35,263 bases of DNA, taken from the NCBI GenBank assembly GCA_025450495.1, contig JANWHI010000045.1, positions 1-35,263 on the forward strand, written 5' to 3'. How positions within the stretch are numbered: position 1 is the first letter of the stretch; each line of letters starts with the position of its first letter. The position numbers were made by a program, and so were the translations under genes. The notes beneath the pieces were generated by a model. The model was not told where the DNA came from. It ran no database searches and saw only the letters and a program-made list of their open reading frames with translations. This document shows, in pieces, positions 25,111 to 35,263 of this stretch. The stretch is from Candidatus Dormiibacter sp. (lineage in GTDB: Bacteria; Chloroflexota; Dormibacteria; UBA8260).

Positions 25111-26360
25111 GCGTTCTCCCCGTCGCGCTCACGTGGGGGGTGAGCGGACTGCTCGCGGCGCTGCTGCTGCCCCGGTTGCGCCACCGCCGCCGGTTGGCGG
25201 CTCTGGTCCCGCTGGCGGCGGCGGTGGCCGCGCTCCTCACGCTCGGCGGCGGCGCCGACCTCGATGCTGTCGCGGCGCCGGGCGGGCTCCTGCTCGGCCG
25301 CGCCGGGGGTGGGTTGGCGCTCCTCTGTGCGCTGTCGATGACAGTGTGCCTGGTTCTCTCACCACCGCCCGACAGCGGCGAGATCCTGGTGATCGGCGTC
25401 TGCGGCGCGCTGTCGACGGTGGCGCTGGCCACCGGCTCGCCGCTGGTATGGGCGGTGTGCTTCGTCGCCGGCATGACGCTGCTCGGGGTGCGCTGGGTGG
25501 CCGCCGCGCCGGCTCGGGCGACGCTGGCGGCGGCCCGAGTGGGCACGCTCGGCGCCTCGGTGCTGGTGGCGGCCGGCCCGTTCCTCCCAGTCGACGCCGC
25601 CACCGTGCTGCCCCGTGCCCACCTCGCTGGTGGGCTGCTCGCCGGTGGCGTGGCTGCGGGGTTCGGGCTGGTGCCGGTGGGCGGCTGGGTGACCGCCGGC
25701 GCACGGCTGGTGCGCGGCGCTGCGCTGGCACCATGGGCGTTGCTGCTTCTACCCGCGCTGCTGCTCACCTCGCAGACCCTGCAGAACGCGCTGCCGACCG
25801 GCGGGCGCTCGACGGTCGGCTTCATCCTGCTCCCGGTGGGAGCGCTCAGCTCTGGCTGGGCGGCTCTACAGGGAATGTCGGTGGGGCGGCGCGACCGCGA
25901 CCGCTACCCGCGGGTGCTCCTCGCCGACCTCGGGTTGGTGGCCATGGCGCTGGCCACCCCCGAGCCGGGTGCGCGCGTGGGCAGTCTGCTGCTCATGCTC
26001 ACGCACCTCTGCGTCGGGCCGTTGCTCCTTCAGGAGGCCTCGCCGGGGCTCGCCGGACCCCGACGTCTGGCCTGGCTGGCGCTCAGCGGAGTGCCGCCGA
26101 CGCCGGCATTCTGGGGGCGTTTCGCGACCATGGCAGGCCTGGTCGCCGGGTTCGGTGGGGCACCGCTGATCGTCACGATCCCGGTTGCCGGCGCGCTGAT
26201 CCTGATCACGCTCCGGGCGGCCGCCGCCGCGGGCAGCACAGCGGACGCGGCGAGGGCCGGTGTGGCCACCCGCGCCGCCGCCTGGATGGCGCCGGTGGCG
26301 GCACTGGCAGTCGGCCTCCTGCCTGACTGGACGTTGCGCGCCTTCCTGGGCTTGAGCTGA
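25107..26360 (+). CDS. Divergent complex I/hydrogenase-4 antiporter-like membrane subunit (NuoN-like)
   Basis: This 417-residue protein has about 11-12 helices. It gives the clearest family signal of the four: LSGVPPTPAFWGRFATM (326-342) matches the 'L-x-G-I-P-P-x-x-G-F-x-x-K-F' motif of NuoN/NuoM/HyfF. GFGLVPVGGWVTAGARL (185-201) resembles the 'P-x-H-x-W-x-x-D-A' loop, and LTHLCVGPLLL (298-308) the 'x-H-x-x-x-K-x-x-L-F' helix 12 segment. The expected lysines are G, A or R here. The GTG start overlaps the upstream TGA. The family link is moderate and proton pumping is doubtful. Confidence 0.68.
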   Translation: MSVLPVALTWGVSGLLAALLLPRLRHRRRLAALVPLAAAVAALLTLGGGADLDAVAAPGGLLLGRAGGGLALLCALSMTVCLVLSPPPDSGEILVIGVCGALSTVALATGSPLVWAVCFVAGMTLLGVRWVAAAPARATLAAARVGTLGASVLVAAGPFLPVDAATVLPRAHLAGGLLAGGVAAGFGLVPVGGWVTAGARLVRGAALAPWALLLLPALLLTSQTLQNALPTGGRSTVGFILLPVGALSSGWAALQGMSVGRRDRDRYPRVLLADLGLVAMALATPEPGARVGSLLLMLTHLCVGPLLLQEASPGLAGPRRLAWLALSGVPPTPAFWGRFATMAGLVAGFGGAPLIVTIPVAGALILITLRAAAAAGSTADAARAGVATRAAAWMAPVAALAVGLLPDWTLRAFLGLS

Positions 26361-27070
26361 TGGATCCAACCGGTCTCCTCGACGCCGTCCTCGCTGTCGC
26401 CGTGTACCCGGGCGGCCTCTTCGTGGCCGTGGCCGCGCTGGTTCGTCGCCGGCTGGCCGGTCACCGCGCCGGCCCCCGCCCGCCCGGGGTGCCGCCGGCG
26501 ATGAGCATGGTGCCCGTGCTCAGCGCGGTGATCGGCGCCGCCATGCTGCCGTTGGTCGGCTCGCCGGCACTGCGACTGCCCCCGCCCGCGGGTGCACCCG
26601 GCAATGTGGTTGCCATCCTGGTCCTTCTCGCCGTCGCCGCCGATCTCGGCACCGGGCGGCGGGCCGCGGCCGTGCTCGCCGCCAGTGCGGCTCTTCCCGT
26701 CCTCGGCCTGGCGGCTTCCCTGGGCACGCTCAATGTCATCGCCATCAGCACTGCAGGCGGAACGGCGGCCCTCGCCGCTCGCGTGGCGGCGGCGGCTGTG
26801 CTGGTCGTCGCCTCCAGCCTGGTCGCGGCGGGGCGTTCGGCCTCGATCGTGGCAGCGGCGCTGGCCCTCGCCGGAGCCGCCCTGGTGATCCCGTCCGCGG
26901 TCCGCAGCGATTCCGCATGGCTCAGCGGGCTGGCCTGCCTCGGGGTCGTTGTCGTCAGCGGCGTGCTGGCGCGCCTGAGGGACAGATGGCCGCGCCCGCT
27001 GCTCGCTGTTGGAGGCACCGCCGCCTGCGTTGCCGGGACGGCGCTGGCGCTGCTCGCCGCTCGCGCCTGA
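26360..27070 (+). CDS. Membrane protein of the antiporter-like module (possible NuoH/HyfC counterpart)
   Basis: This 236-residue protein has about seven helices. Its N-terminal YPGGLFVAVAALVRRRLAGHRAGPRPPG resembles the first helix and following loop of NuoH/HyfC ('G-x-x-R-x-x-x-A-R-x-Q-x-R-x-G-P-P'). The rest is Ala/Val/Leu-rich without recognised motifs. The quinone-site loops and conserved acidic residues of NuoH are not seen. The ATG shares its A with the TGA of the NuoN-like gene. It is the last gene of the valS run. The identification is a hypothesis from size, order and one loop. Confidence 0.52.
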   Translation: MDPTGLLDAVLAVAVYPGGLFVAVAALVRRRLAGHRAGPRPPGVPPAMSMVPVLSAVIGAAMLPLVGSPALRLPPPAGAPGNVVAILVLLAVAADLGTGRRAAAVLAASAALPVLGLAASLGTLNVIAISTAGGTAALAARVAAAAVLVVASSLVAAGRSASIVAAALALAGAALVIPSAVRSDSAWLSGLACLGVVVVSGVLARLRDRWPRPLLAVGGTAACVAGTALALLAARA

Positions 27071-27089
27071 TGCTCAAGCGTCACTGCGG

Positions 27090-27098
27090 TGTTACGAT
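27090..27098 (+). promoter_or_regulatory. Extended -10 promoter of maf
   Basis: TGT-TACGAT lies 20 bases after the stop of the last membrane gene. It would give a leader of about 80 bases before the maf ATG. The leader has no recognised riboswitch. Confidence 0.4.
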
Positions 27099-27185
27099 GA
27101 ATACGGCTCACCCGTGCCAAACCGCGCGATGGGGGCCGGACAGGGGGGTCCCTCGCAAACCGACTCCAATCCACACGGGGAGCTG

Positions 27186-27848
27186 ATGGCTCGAATCGTT
27201 CTCGCCTCGTCAAGCCCCCGGCGTCGTGAACTGCTCACGAGGGCCGGGATCCGGTTCAGCGTCGTCGATCCCCCCGAGGACGGCCTGCTCCCGCCCGGCA
27301 TCTGCGCCGACCTTGCCGTCCAGCTGATCGCCCGCCAGAAGGCGGTGGCGGTCGCCGCCTCTCAGCCCGCCGGCAGCTTCGTGCTCGGCGCCGACACCAT
27401 CGTCATCGGCCCCAGCGGCGCGCTGGGCAAGCCGGGCTCGCCGGAGCGCGCGCAGTCGATGCTGCTCGAGCTACGCGGCCGTCGCCACACCGTGCTCACC
27501 GGCGTTTGCGTGGTGGTGGCGCAGAGCGATCGTGAGGCGCTCGGCCTGGCCCGCTCGGCCGTGACCATGCGCGAGTACAGCGACGATGCGATCCACACCT
27601 ACGTCAACTCCGGAGAGCCGCTCGACCGGGCCGGCGCGTACGCCATCCAGGGCGGCGGCGGCGACCTGGTCGAGACGGTGTCCGGTCGGATCGACTCGGT
27701 GGTCGGGCTGGATGTGCCGCTGGCATTGCGCCTGCTCGCCGAGGCCGGATACCCCGACCCGTTGCCTGCGGCGACCGATGTGCCCCTGGCGCCGCCTCGA
27801 GCCGCGCGCCGCCCGCTCGCCCCGCTCCGCGCCGCCACGCGCGCCTGA
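27186..27848 (+). CDS. maf: Maf-like nucleoside triphosphate pyrophosphatase
   Basis: This 220-residue cytoplasmic enzyme removes pyrophosphate from non-canonical or modified NTPs (dTTP/UTP or modified bases, depending on subfamily). Motifs are LASSSPRRREL at 6-16, LGADTIVI with D70, and TGVCVV...REYSDDAIHTYV and AGAYAIQGGGGDLV. The last supports the YhdE/dTTP-UTP type, but the subfamily is not certain. ATG 27186 was chosen because GGGGAG sits six bases upstream; an in-frame ATG at 27129 lacks a Shine-Dalgarno. The last 25 residues form an Ala/Pro/Arg tail beyond the family core. A lipoprotein gene follows after 26 bases. Confidence 0.94.
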   Translation: MARIVLASSSPRRRELLTRAGIRFSVVDPPEDGLLPPGICADLAVQLIARQKAVAVAASQPAGSFVLGADTIVIGPSGALGKPGSPERAQSMLLELRGRRHTVLTGVCVVVAQSDREALGLARSAVTMREYSDDAIHTYVNSGEPLDRAGAYAIQGGGGDLVETVSGRIDSVVGLDVPLALRLLAEAGYPDPLPAATDVPLAPPRAARRPLAPLRAATRA

Positions 27849-27874
27849 GCCGGGTCCCCGCCACACCGTCCTCG

Positions 27875-28867
27875 ATGCGGCGACGCTTGGGCAGCGCGGC
27901 CGCAGCCATCCTCGTGGTGCTCCCCATCGCGGTCGTGCTGGCCGGTTGCGGCGCGGGCAATGGCCAGCTCAAGGTGATCCTCGGCGCCTGTCGCCGCCAG
28001 ATCACCGTGCCGTGCTCGTACGACATTCTCAAGAACGGAGGGGCGAGCAGCTACAAGGCGAGCAACGCCGGCACCTACTCCCAGTACAAACCGGGTGAGC
28101 AGGCGACCTTCACCGTCGCTGTGGTCAACGCCGGGCCCGGCAGTGTCGCCGGGGTCACCATTCACCTCGGCCTGCCCGCGGGCTTCAAGTTCCGCTCGAC
28201 CGAGTCGATCCACGCGCCTGGCTCGACGCGCACCCAGCCACTGGACGCCGCCGTGAACAGCAGCACACCCATCTTCGGCCTCTGGACGCTGGCTCCCCCT
28301 GGAGCGGCGGGCGGCGGCCTCAACACCGAGGTGGACATCACCTTCATCGCCGACGGCGAGGGCAAACCTGGGCCGGTTCTGGTGCAGGCGTCTGCCGCCG
28401 GTGACGAGGCGGCCGGACAGACCAATGCCGCTCCGTACGCCGTCATTGTCAACGCCGCGGCCCACCTCAGCGCGCTGGTCAACGTCGGGCCCGGCAGCGC
28501 CAAGCACGGCACTGCAGTCACCTATCAGGTCAGGGTCACCAATGACGGCACCGGCAATGCCGAGGACGTCGCCGTGCTGATCACCCTGCCGCCGGTGCTG
28601 ACGTTCACCAGCAGCGTCACCCCATTCGCAGGCAACGGGGCGCGCAACAAGGGCGTCGACCCGATCAAGAACAGCCTCGAGGTCTACTACGACGGTTTCC
28701 TGTTGCCGCCACTGTCGAACGCCGGGCCGGGCTTCGTGGTCATCGCGTTCAGAGCGACAATAGGAATCACTGCGCCGGGCGGGACCTATGCCGTCGACGC
28801 CAGCGTCACCGACATCGCCGGCGACACGGTTGCGCTGCACTCGGTGGCGTCTCTGACCGTGACCTGA
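27875..28867 (+). CDS. Lipoprotein with two DUF11-like repeats
   Basis: This 330-residue protein has a lipoprotein signal, LAGCG with lipidation Cys C25, after a basic N terminus. Two Ig-like DUF11/CARDB-type domains follow at about residues 70-190 and 200-325. Each starts with a strand like YKPGEQATFTVAVVNAGPG or AKHGTAVTYQVRVTNDGTG, the 'vt-Y-x-i-x-v-x-N-x-G-x-x-x-A-x-x-V' pattern. The part between Cys and the first domain has two more cysteines (CRRQ, PCSY). It should sit on the outer face of the cytoplasmic membrane. Its role (surface scaffold or adhesion) is unknown. It is on the same strand as maf. Confidence 0.85.
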   Translation: MRRRLGSAAAAILVVLPIAVVLAGCGAGNGQLKVILGACRRQITVPCSYDILKNGGASSYKASNAGTYSQYKPGEQATFTVAVVNAGPGSVAGVTIHLGLPAGFKFRSTESIHAPGSTRTQPLDAAVNSSTPIFGLWTLAPPGAAGGGLNTEVDITFIADGEGKPGPVLVQASAAGDEAAGQTNAAPYAVIVNAAAHLSALVNVGPGSAKHGTAVTYQVRVTNDGTGNAEDVAVLITLPPVLTFTSSVTPFAGNGARNKGVDPIKNSLEVYYDGFLLPPLSNAGPGFVVIAFRATIGITAPGGTYAVDASVTDIAGDTVALHSVASLTVT

Positions 28868-28892
28868 GCCGTCCGCGGGCGGGATCGGCGTG

Positions 28893-28901
28893 TGGTATCC
28901 T
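28893..28901 (+). promoter_or_regulatory. Extended -10 promoter of the rplU operon
   Basis: TGG-TATCCT lies 26 bases after the lipoprotein stop and 66 bases before the rplU ATG. The leader of about 60 bases is unusually long for this window and could hold a regulatory structure, but no known leader was recognised. Confidence 0.45.
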
Positions 28902-28967
28902 GCGCGTTCGCGCCAGCCGGCGATTTGCGTGTGCCCGGCGCTCTTCATCCATCTCTCACGAGCAGTC

Positions 28968-31816
<2,849 letters not shown>

Positions 31817-31825
31817 TGGAGTCGG

Positions 31826-32173
31826 ATGACGCCTGACGAGCTCGCAGCCCGGATCTCCGCCGCTGCGTCCGACAAGCGGGCCCGGGACGCGGTCACCGTC
31901 GACCTGCGCGGCAAGACAACCATCGCCGACTTCTTCGTGATCTGCGAGGGTGACACCGACCGCCAGGTTCGTGCCATTGTCGACAGCATCGAGGAGTCCT
32001 GCCGTGAGGCGGGCATCCGCCCGCTGTCCACGGCCGGGCTCAAGGATGCGTCCTGGGCGTGCCTGGACTACGATTCGGTGATCGCCCACGTCTTCCTGCC
32101 CGGCGAGCGCACCTTCTACGACCTCGAGGGTCTCTGGAACTCCGTCGCGGCCGCCCGCGCAGCCGCCGACTGA
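31826..32173 (+). CDS. rsfS: Ribosome silencing factor RsfS
   Basis: This 115-residue protein binds ribosomal protein L14 and blocks subunit joining in starvation. The family pattern is clear: VTVDLRGKTTIADFFVICEGDTDRQVRAI, then GLKDASWACLDYDSVIAHVFLPGERTFYDLEGLW. Length is typical. It follows nadD by nine bases, the common nadD-rsfS pair. The stop is seven bases from the convergent rhomboid stop. Confidence 0.96.
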   Translation: MTPDELAARISAAASDKRARDAVTVDLRGKTTIADFFVICEGDTDRQVRAIVDSIEESCREAGIRPLSTAGLKDASWACLDYDSVIAHVFLPGERTFYDLEGLWNSVAAARAAAD

Positions 32174-32180
32174 ACAGCCG

Positions 32181-33509
32181 CTAACCCGAAGGGGTGACGG
32201 CGCCGGCAACGTTGATCGCGGCGACCACCAAGGCCACGGCGCCGCCCGCGCAGATCGCGTATACGAGAACCCTCTGCCATTGCGCGAGATCGCGCCCCCC
32301 GACCCGCGCCAGTGGGGGGATCACCAACCCCACCAGGGCTCCGGTGATGAAACCGCCGACGTGCGCCAGGTTGTTGACGCCGGGGATGACAAAGCCGAAC
32401 ACAATGATCATGGCGCCGTAGGTGAGCGCGTACTGGCGCATCGCGTGTGCCACCCCGACCGCGACGTCCTTTCCCTGGACGCGGCCGAGCACGACAAGAA
32501 GACCGACCAGGCCGGTGATCCCGCCCGACGCCCCGAGCGTCGAGCTGACCCCCTGGCTGGACAACGAATTCCAAGCCACCCACACCAGGCCCCCACCCAC
32601 CGCCGTCAGCAGGAAGGTGGCCACCAGCACGAGGCGTCCAAACAGCTGCTCCACGAGCCGCCCCACCCAGTACATGGCGAGCCCGTTGAACAGGAGGTGG
32701 AAGATGTCGTTGGGATCGTGCAGGAAGGCGCTGCTGACGAACTGCCACCACGACGCGTCCGGAAACAACAGGATGGCCTGGAACAGGGCCGCCCCGTTGC
32801 TCGCGATCAGCGCCTTCTCGAGGATGTAGACAGCCACGAAGGCGGCAACCAGGCTGTAGGTCGCGACCGGGGTGGTGCTCAGTTGCGTGCGTGCCGGAGC
32901 CGCGTAGCCGCCGGCGACGGTCTGCCGCTCGGCAAGGTCGACCGCGGCCAGCGTCGGCGCTTCCCTCCCCCCACGCAATGCCTGCGCCACCGCCCGAACG
33001 TCGCGCGGTGACAACAGGTCGGGCGGCGGCGGCAGCGGCACGGTGACCTCGGCGGTGGCGGGGTCGACGGCGATCACGCCGACGCGCACGCCGGGCGGGG
33101 TCGGTGGGGCGCTGAGGCTGCCCTGCATCGCGCGCAGCGGCACGATCAGCACGTCGCAGCGCTCCGCTCCCTGGACGCGCAACCGCTCAGCCCCCCAGCG
33201 TGCGGCCGCGGCACATCGTGCGGCGAGGTCCTGGCCGGCCATCTGGGGGTCGGCGGGCGGCGTGTAGAAGGCCACCAGGGCGGCGCGCGGTCCGGTCCAG
33301 CTGGCCGTCCCCAGCTCGTACATCCCCACACCCAGCTCGCCCAGGCGGGAGTCGCGTGGGTCGGTCAGGCGGAGGCGGTGCCGGGTGACCAGCTCGAACG
33401 CGATGGCGCGGGCGAGCGCAGGCGGCTGCTGCGGCAGCCCCGGTGGCGGGGGAGGAGGGGGTGCCGCCTCGGTCACGCCCGGCAGTCTATCCCTCAATGC
33501 CGCGCTCAT
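32181..33509 (-). CDS. Rhomboid family intramembrane serine protease with large N-terminal region
   Basis: This 442-residue protein ends in a rhomboid core of six or seven helices (about residues 215-440). The motifs are SSAFLHDPNDIFHLLFNGLAM (the HxxxN element), catalytic S328 in LGASGGITG, and catalytic H383 in NNLAHVGGF. Rhomboids cleave membrane proteins within the bilayer; substrate unknown. Residues 1-210 are cytoplasmic: an eight-proline stretch near 17-24, then a folded-looking part (FELVTRHRLRLTD, MYELGTASWTGPRAALVAFY) that I cannot assign. ATG 33509 was chosen because the longer upstream reading crosses the divergent gene. Confidence 0.93.
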   Translation of the reverse strand: MSAALRDRLPGVTEAAPPPPPPPGLPQQPPALARAIAFELVTRHRLRLTDPRDSRLGELGVGMYELGTASWTGPRAALVAFYTPPADPQMAGQDLAARCAAAARWGAERLRVQGAERCDVLIVPLRAMQGSLSAPPTPPGVRVGVIAVDPATAEVTVPLPPPPDLLSPRDVRAVAQALRGGREAPTLAAVDLAERQTVAGGYAAPARTQLSTTPVATYSLVAAFVAVYILEKALIASNGAALFQAILLFPDASWWQFVSSAFLHDPNDIFHLLFNGLAMYWVGRLVEQLFGRLVLVATFLLTAVGGGLVWVAWNSLSSQGVSSTLGASGGITGLVGLLVVLGRVQGKDVAVGVAHAMRQYALTYGAMIIVFGFVIPGVNNLAHVGGFITGALVGLVIPPLARVGGRDLAQWQRVLVYAICAGGAVALVVAAINVAGAVTPSG

Positions 33510-33605
33510 CGGCTTCGGCTGCGCCCGTCGAGCGTTCGCGGACGCTGTGACCCGCCAAGATGTGCCCATCCATATCGCCTCCCATCGCCACGTTCGAGGG
33601 CATAC

Positions 33606-35263
33606 GTGACCGCTGCGCTTCTGCCCGCGTGCTACGTCACCGTCGTTCTCGCATCGTTGATGGTTTCGGCTGTGCGTCTGGGACAGGCGTGGGCGCCCTC
33701 CGACACCACCGCACTCCGCTGGCTCACCGCCTTGGCGGTCGCCGCAGTCCAGGTTGTGGCTGTTGCGGAGATCACGGTGATGGTGGGCCTGTTCAACCCC
33801 ATCGCCATCGTCATCGGCAACTGCGCGCTGACCATGCTGGCCATCGGATGCACCCGACGGCGCGCCACCACCGCCTCCGCCTCCTGGTTCCCCTCCCTCC
33901 CTGCCTGGGCGCGCGCCCTGTGCGGCGCCGCCGCCAGCCTGTTCGTCGGACTCTCGCTGAATGGAGCATCGACGGAGTTCGACACACGGCACTACCACGG
34001 TGTCAACGCCGCGCACTGGGTCCATACCGGATCGTTCTGGACGCTGCCCGTCGCCCAGGCCGGCGACCACACGGCCGCGACGCCGGCGGTGTCGGATCTC
34101 GTCTCCGCCGTCTTCATGCTGGCCAGTCACTCGGTGGTTCTGGCAACACTTCCCAACATCCTGTTCACTGCGCTGGCCGTGGCGGCAGGGGCGGTTGTCG
34201 CGGAGCGCCAGGGCGCATCTCCGTGGCGCGGCGTGTGGGCCATGGCGGTTCTGATCGGAGTGGTGGGGTTTTTCGACTCTCAGATCCACGCCATGACGTC
34301 GGACACCGCCGTCGCCGGTCCTCTGCTCGCAGCGCTGGCGTTGCTTCTCGGGGGTGGCCGGCCCCGGCGGAGCACCCTGCTGGTCGCCGGAGCCCTGGCC
34401 GGTGTCGCCTGTGCTGCGAAGTACAACGGATTACTCGACGCGCTTGTCGGCATCGCTCTGGTGTTGGTCTGGCAGCGGCGCGCTCTGTCGAGGGTGGTGA
34501 TCGCCACTGTACCCGCGCTGGCGATCGCCGCACCGTGGTACATCCGCAACGGCATCATCGCCGGCAACCCGATCTATCCCCAGGCCATCGTGCTCGGTCC
34601 CATTCGTCTCCGTGGCAGCGCCGGACCGTTCACCGCGACGCCGGTATCGCTGATCAAGGATGTTCTCGCCGGCCACGGAGGCGCGCTGCTCACCACCGCC
34701 GACGCCTTCAGCACAGTGCTCGGGCCACTGCTGATCGTGGTCGTGCTGGCTCTCGTTCCCGGCGGCGAAGCGCCACCGCGCGCGCGGCGAGCTCTCATGG
34801 CCCTGCTGCTGGGATGGGGATTGGCGTACGCCGCATTGCCCTACACGGGCGGTGATTTCGCTCACATCGTCGCGGGTGGATTTCGCTACGCGCTGCCGGC
34901 AGTGATGCTCGCCGTCGTCCTGGGTGCTGTGCGATTGCCCTCGCCGCTGTTCGCAACGGTGGTGCTGCTTGGTATCGGCTGGGATCTCTGGGCCGATCAC
35001 CTTCTTCCGGGGCGCCCGGACCTTGTGGTGACACTTCCGCTGGCCGCCACGGCCATCGCCGGCGCCCTGATCGCATCCGTCGGCGCACCCTTGCTGATCC
35101 GCCGCTTCGGCTCGCAGCGCTCGGCACCGCTCTGGATCGGGGTGCCGGCGGTGGCTTGTGCGGCAGCAGGCGTGTTCGCGACCCAGACGCCAGCTGCGCC
35201 GGTGTCGGGTTCTGTCGAGGACCAACTCGCGCGGGCGAGCTCGGTGGCGTGCATCGCGGTCTC
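33606..35263 (+). CDS. GT-C type membrane glycosyltransferase (3' end outside window)
   Basis: The frame from GTG 33606 is open to the window end (552 codons) with about 12 hydrophobic segments. Three features match GT-C/PMT-like enzymes. The first extracytoplasmic loop has EFDTRHYHGVNAAHW, where D126 is the likely catalytic Asp. CAAKYNGLLDA lies mid-protein. PWYIRNGIIAGNPIYP matches the 'PWYxRNxxxxGNPxYP' pattern. Such enzymes use polyprenyl-phosphate sugars to glycosylate proteins or lipids on the outer face; the sugar and acceptor are unknown. The Shine-Dalgarno is weak. It diverges from the rhomboid gene across 96 bases that hold no other ORF I can support. Confidence 0.85.
   Translation, partial: MTAALLPACYVTVVLASLMVSAVRLGQAWAPSDTTALRWLTALAVAAVQVVAVAEITVMVGLFNPIAIVIGNCALTMLAIGCTRRRATTASASWFPSLPAWARALCGAAASLFVGLSLNGASTEFDTRHYHGVNAAHWVHTGSFWTLPVAQAGDHTAATPAVSDLVSAVFMLASHSVVLATLPNILFTALAVAAGAVVAERQGASPWRGVWAMAVLIGVVGFFDSQIHAMTSDTAVAGPLLAALALLLGGGRPRRSTLLVAGALAGVACAAKYNGLLDALVGIALVLVWQRRALSRVVIATVPALAIAAPWYIRNGIIAGNPIYPQAIVLGPIRLRGSAGPFTATPVSLIKDVLAGHGGALLTTADAFSTVLGPLLIVVVLALVPGGEAPPRARRALMALLLGWGLAYAALPYTGGDFAHIVAGGFRYALPAVMLAVVLGAVRLPSPLFATVVLLGIGWDLWADHLLPGRPDLVVTLPLAATAIAGALIASVGAPLLIRRFGSQRSAPLWIGVPAVACAAAGVFATQTPAAPVSGSVEDQLARASSVACIAV

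Noticed and set aside
28868..28892. GC-rich inverted repeat as a terminator after the lipoprotein gene
   Set aside because: The loop would be too short and no T tract follows.
28902..28967. L21 leader-type autoregulatory RNA before rplU
   Set aside because: The leader is about 60 bases and I could not find the conserved stems with confidence.

Overview
This is a GC-rich bacterial chromosome segment, densely packed with mostly housekeeping genes. Stops and starts often overlap by 1-4 bases (GTGA, ATGA, TGATG) and convergent genes touch. The combination of tig-clpP-clpX-valS, maf, rplU-rpmA-obgE-nadD-rsfS, a TreX/TreY/TreZ trehalose cluster, DUF11-type lipoprotein domains and many -10 boxes placed directly before start codons suggests a high-GC terrestrial lineage such as Chloroflexota/Dormibacterota or a relative. 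That placement is inference; no rRNA gene is present to test it.

Left edge (1-1000): the 5' part of a tyrosine recombinase gene runs off the window, transcribed away from the 3' end of a tRNA-Thr(CGT) gene. This looks like the edge of an integrated element. Region 1015-5740: an SMP-30/gluconolactonase-type gene diverges from leuS, followed on the minus strand by two GNAT acetyltransferases and, between them, a GNAT remnant. Region 5856-7127: a GAF-containing sensor histidine kinase with no response regulator beside it.

Region 7129-13761: a complete glycogen/maltodextrin-to-trehalose pathway. treY and treX form a minus-strand pair, and treZ diverges from them with a six-codon leader ORF. Debranching (TreX) releases linear maltodextrins, TreY converts the reducing end to a trehalosyl unit, and TreZ frees trehalose. 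Region 13733-16946: two small uncharacterised minus-strand genes, tRNA-Leu(TAG), trigger factor, a YbaK-type deacylase and one uncertain ORF. Region 17007-19654: clpP and clpX, which with tig form the folding/proteolysis group, plus a small membrane-anchored protein.

Region 19752-27070: valS, a two-TM double-zinc-ribbon protein and four very hydrophobic proteins, all tightly coupled. The four hydrophobic proteins resemble a highly eroded complex I/hydrogenase-4 membrane arm without any redox subunits. This is the best candidate here for an undescribed system. Region 27186-32173: maf, a DUF11-like lipoprotein, then rplU-rpmA-obgE-nadD-rsfS. In that cluster rplU has no stop codon before rpmA, and obgE appears to start at ACG. 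Right edge: a rhomboid protease with a large N-terminal cytoplasmic region diverges from a GT-C type glycosyltransferase that runs off the window.

No CRISPR array, insertion sequence, rRNA or convincing factor-independent terminator was seen. No gene-free stretch exceeds 300 bases.
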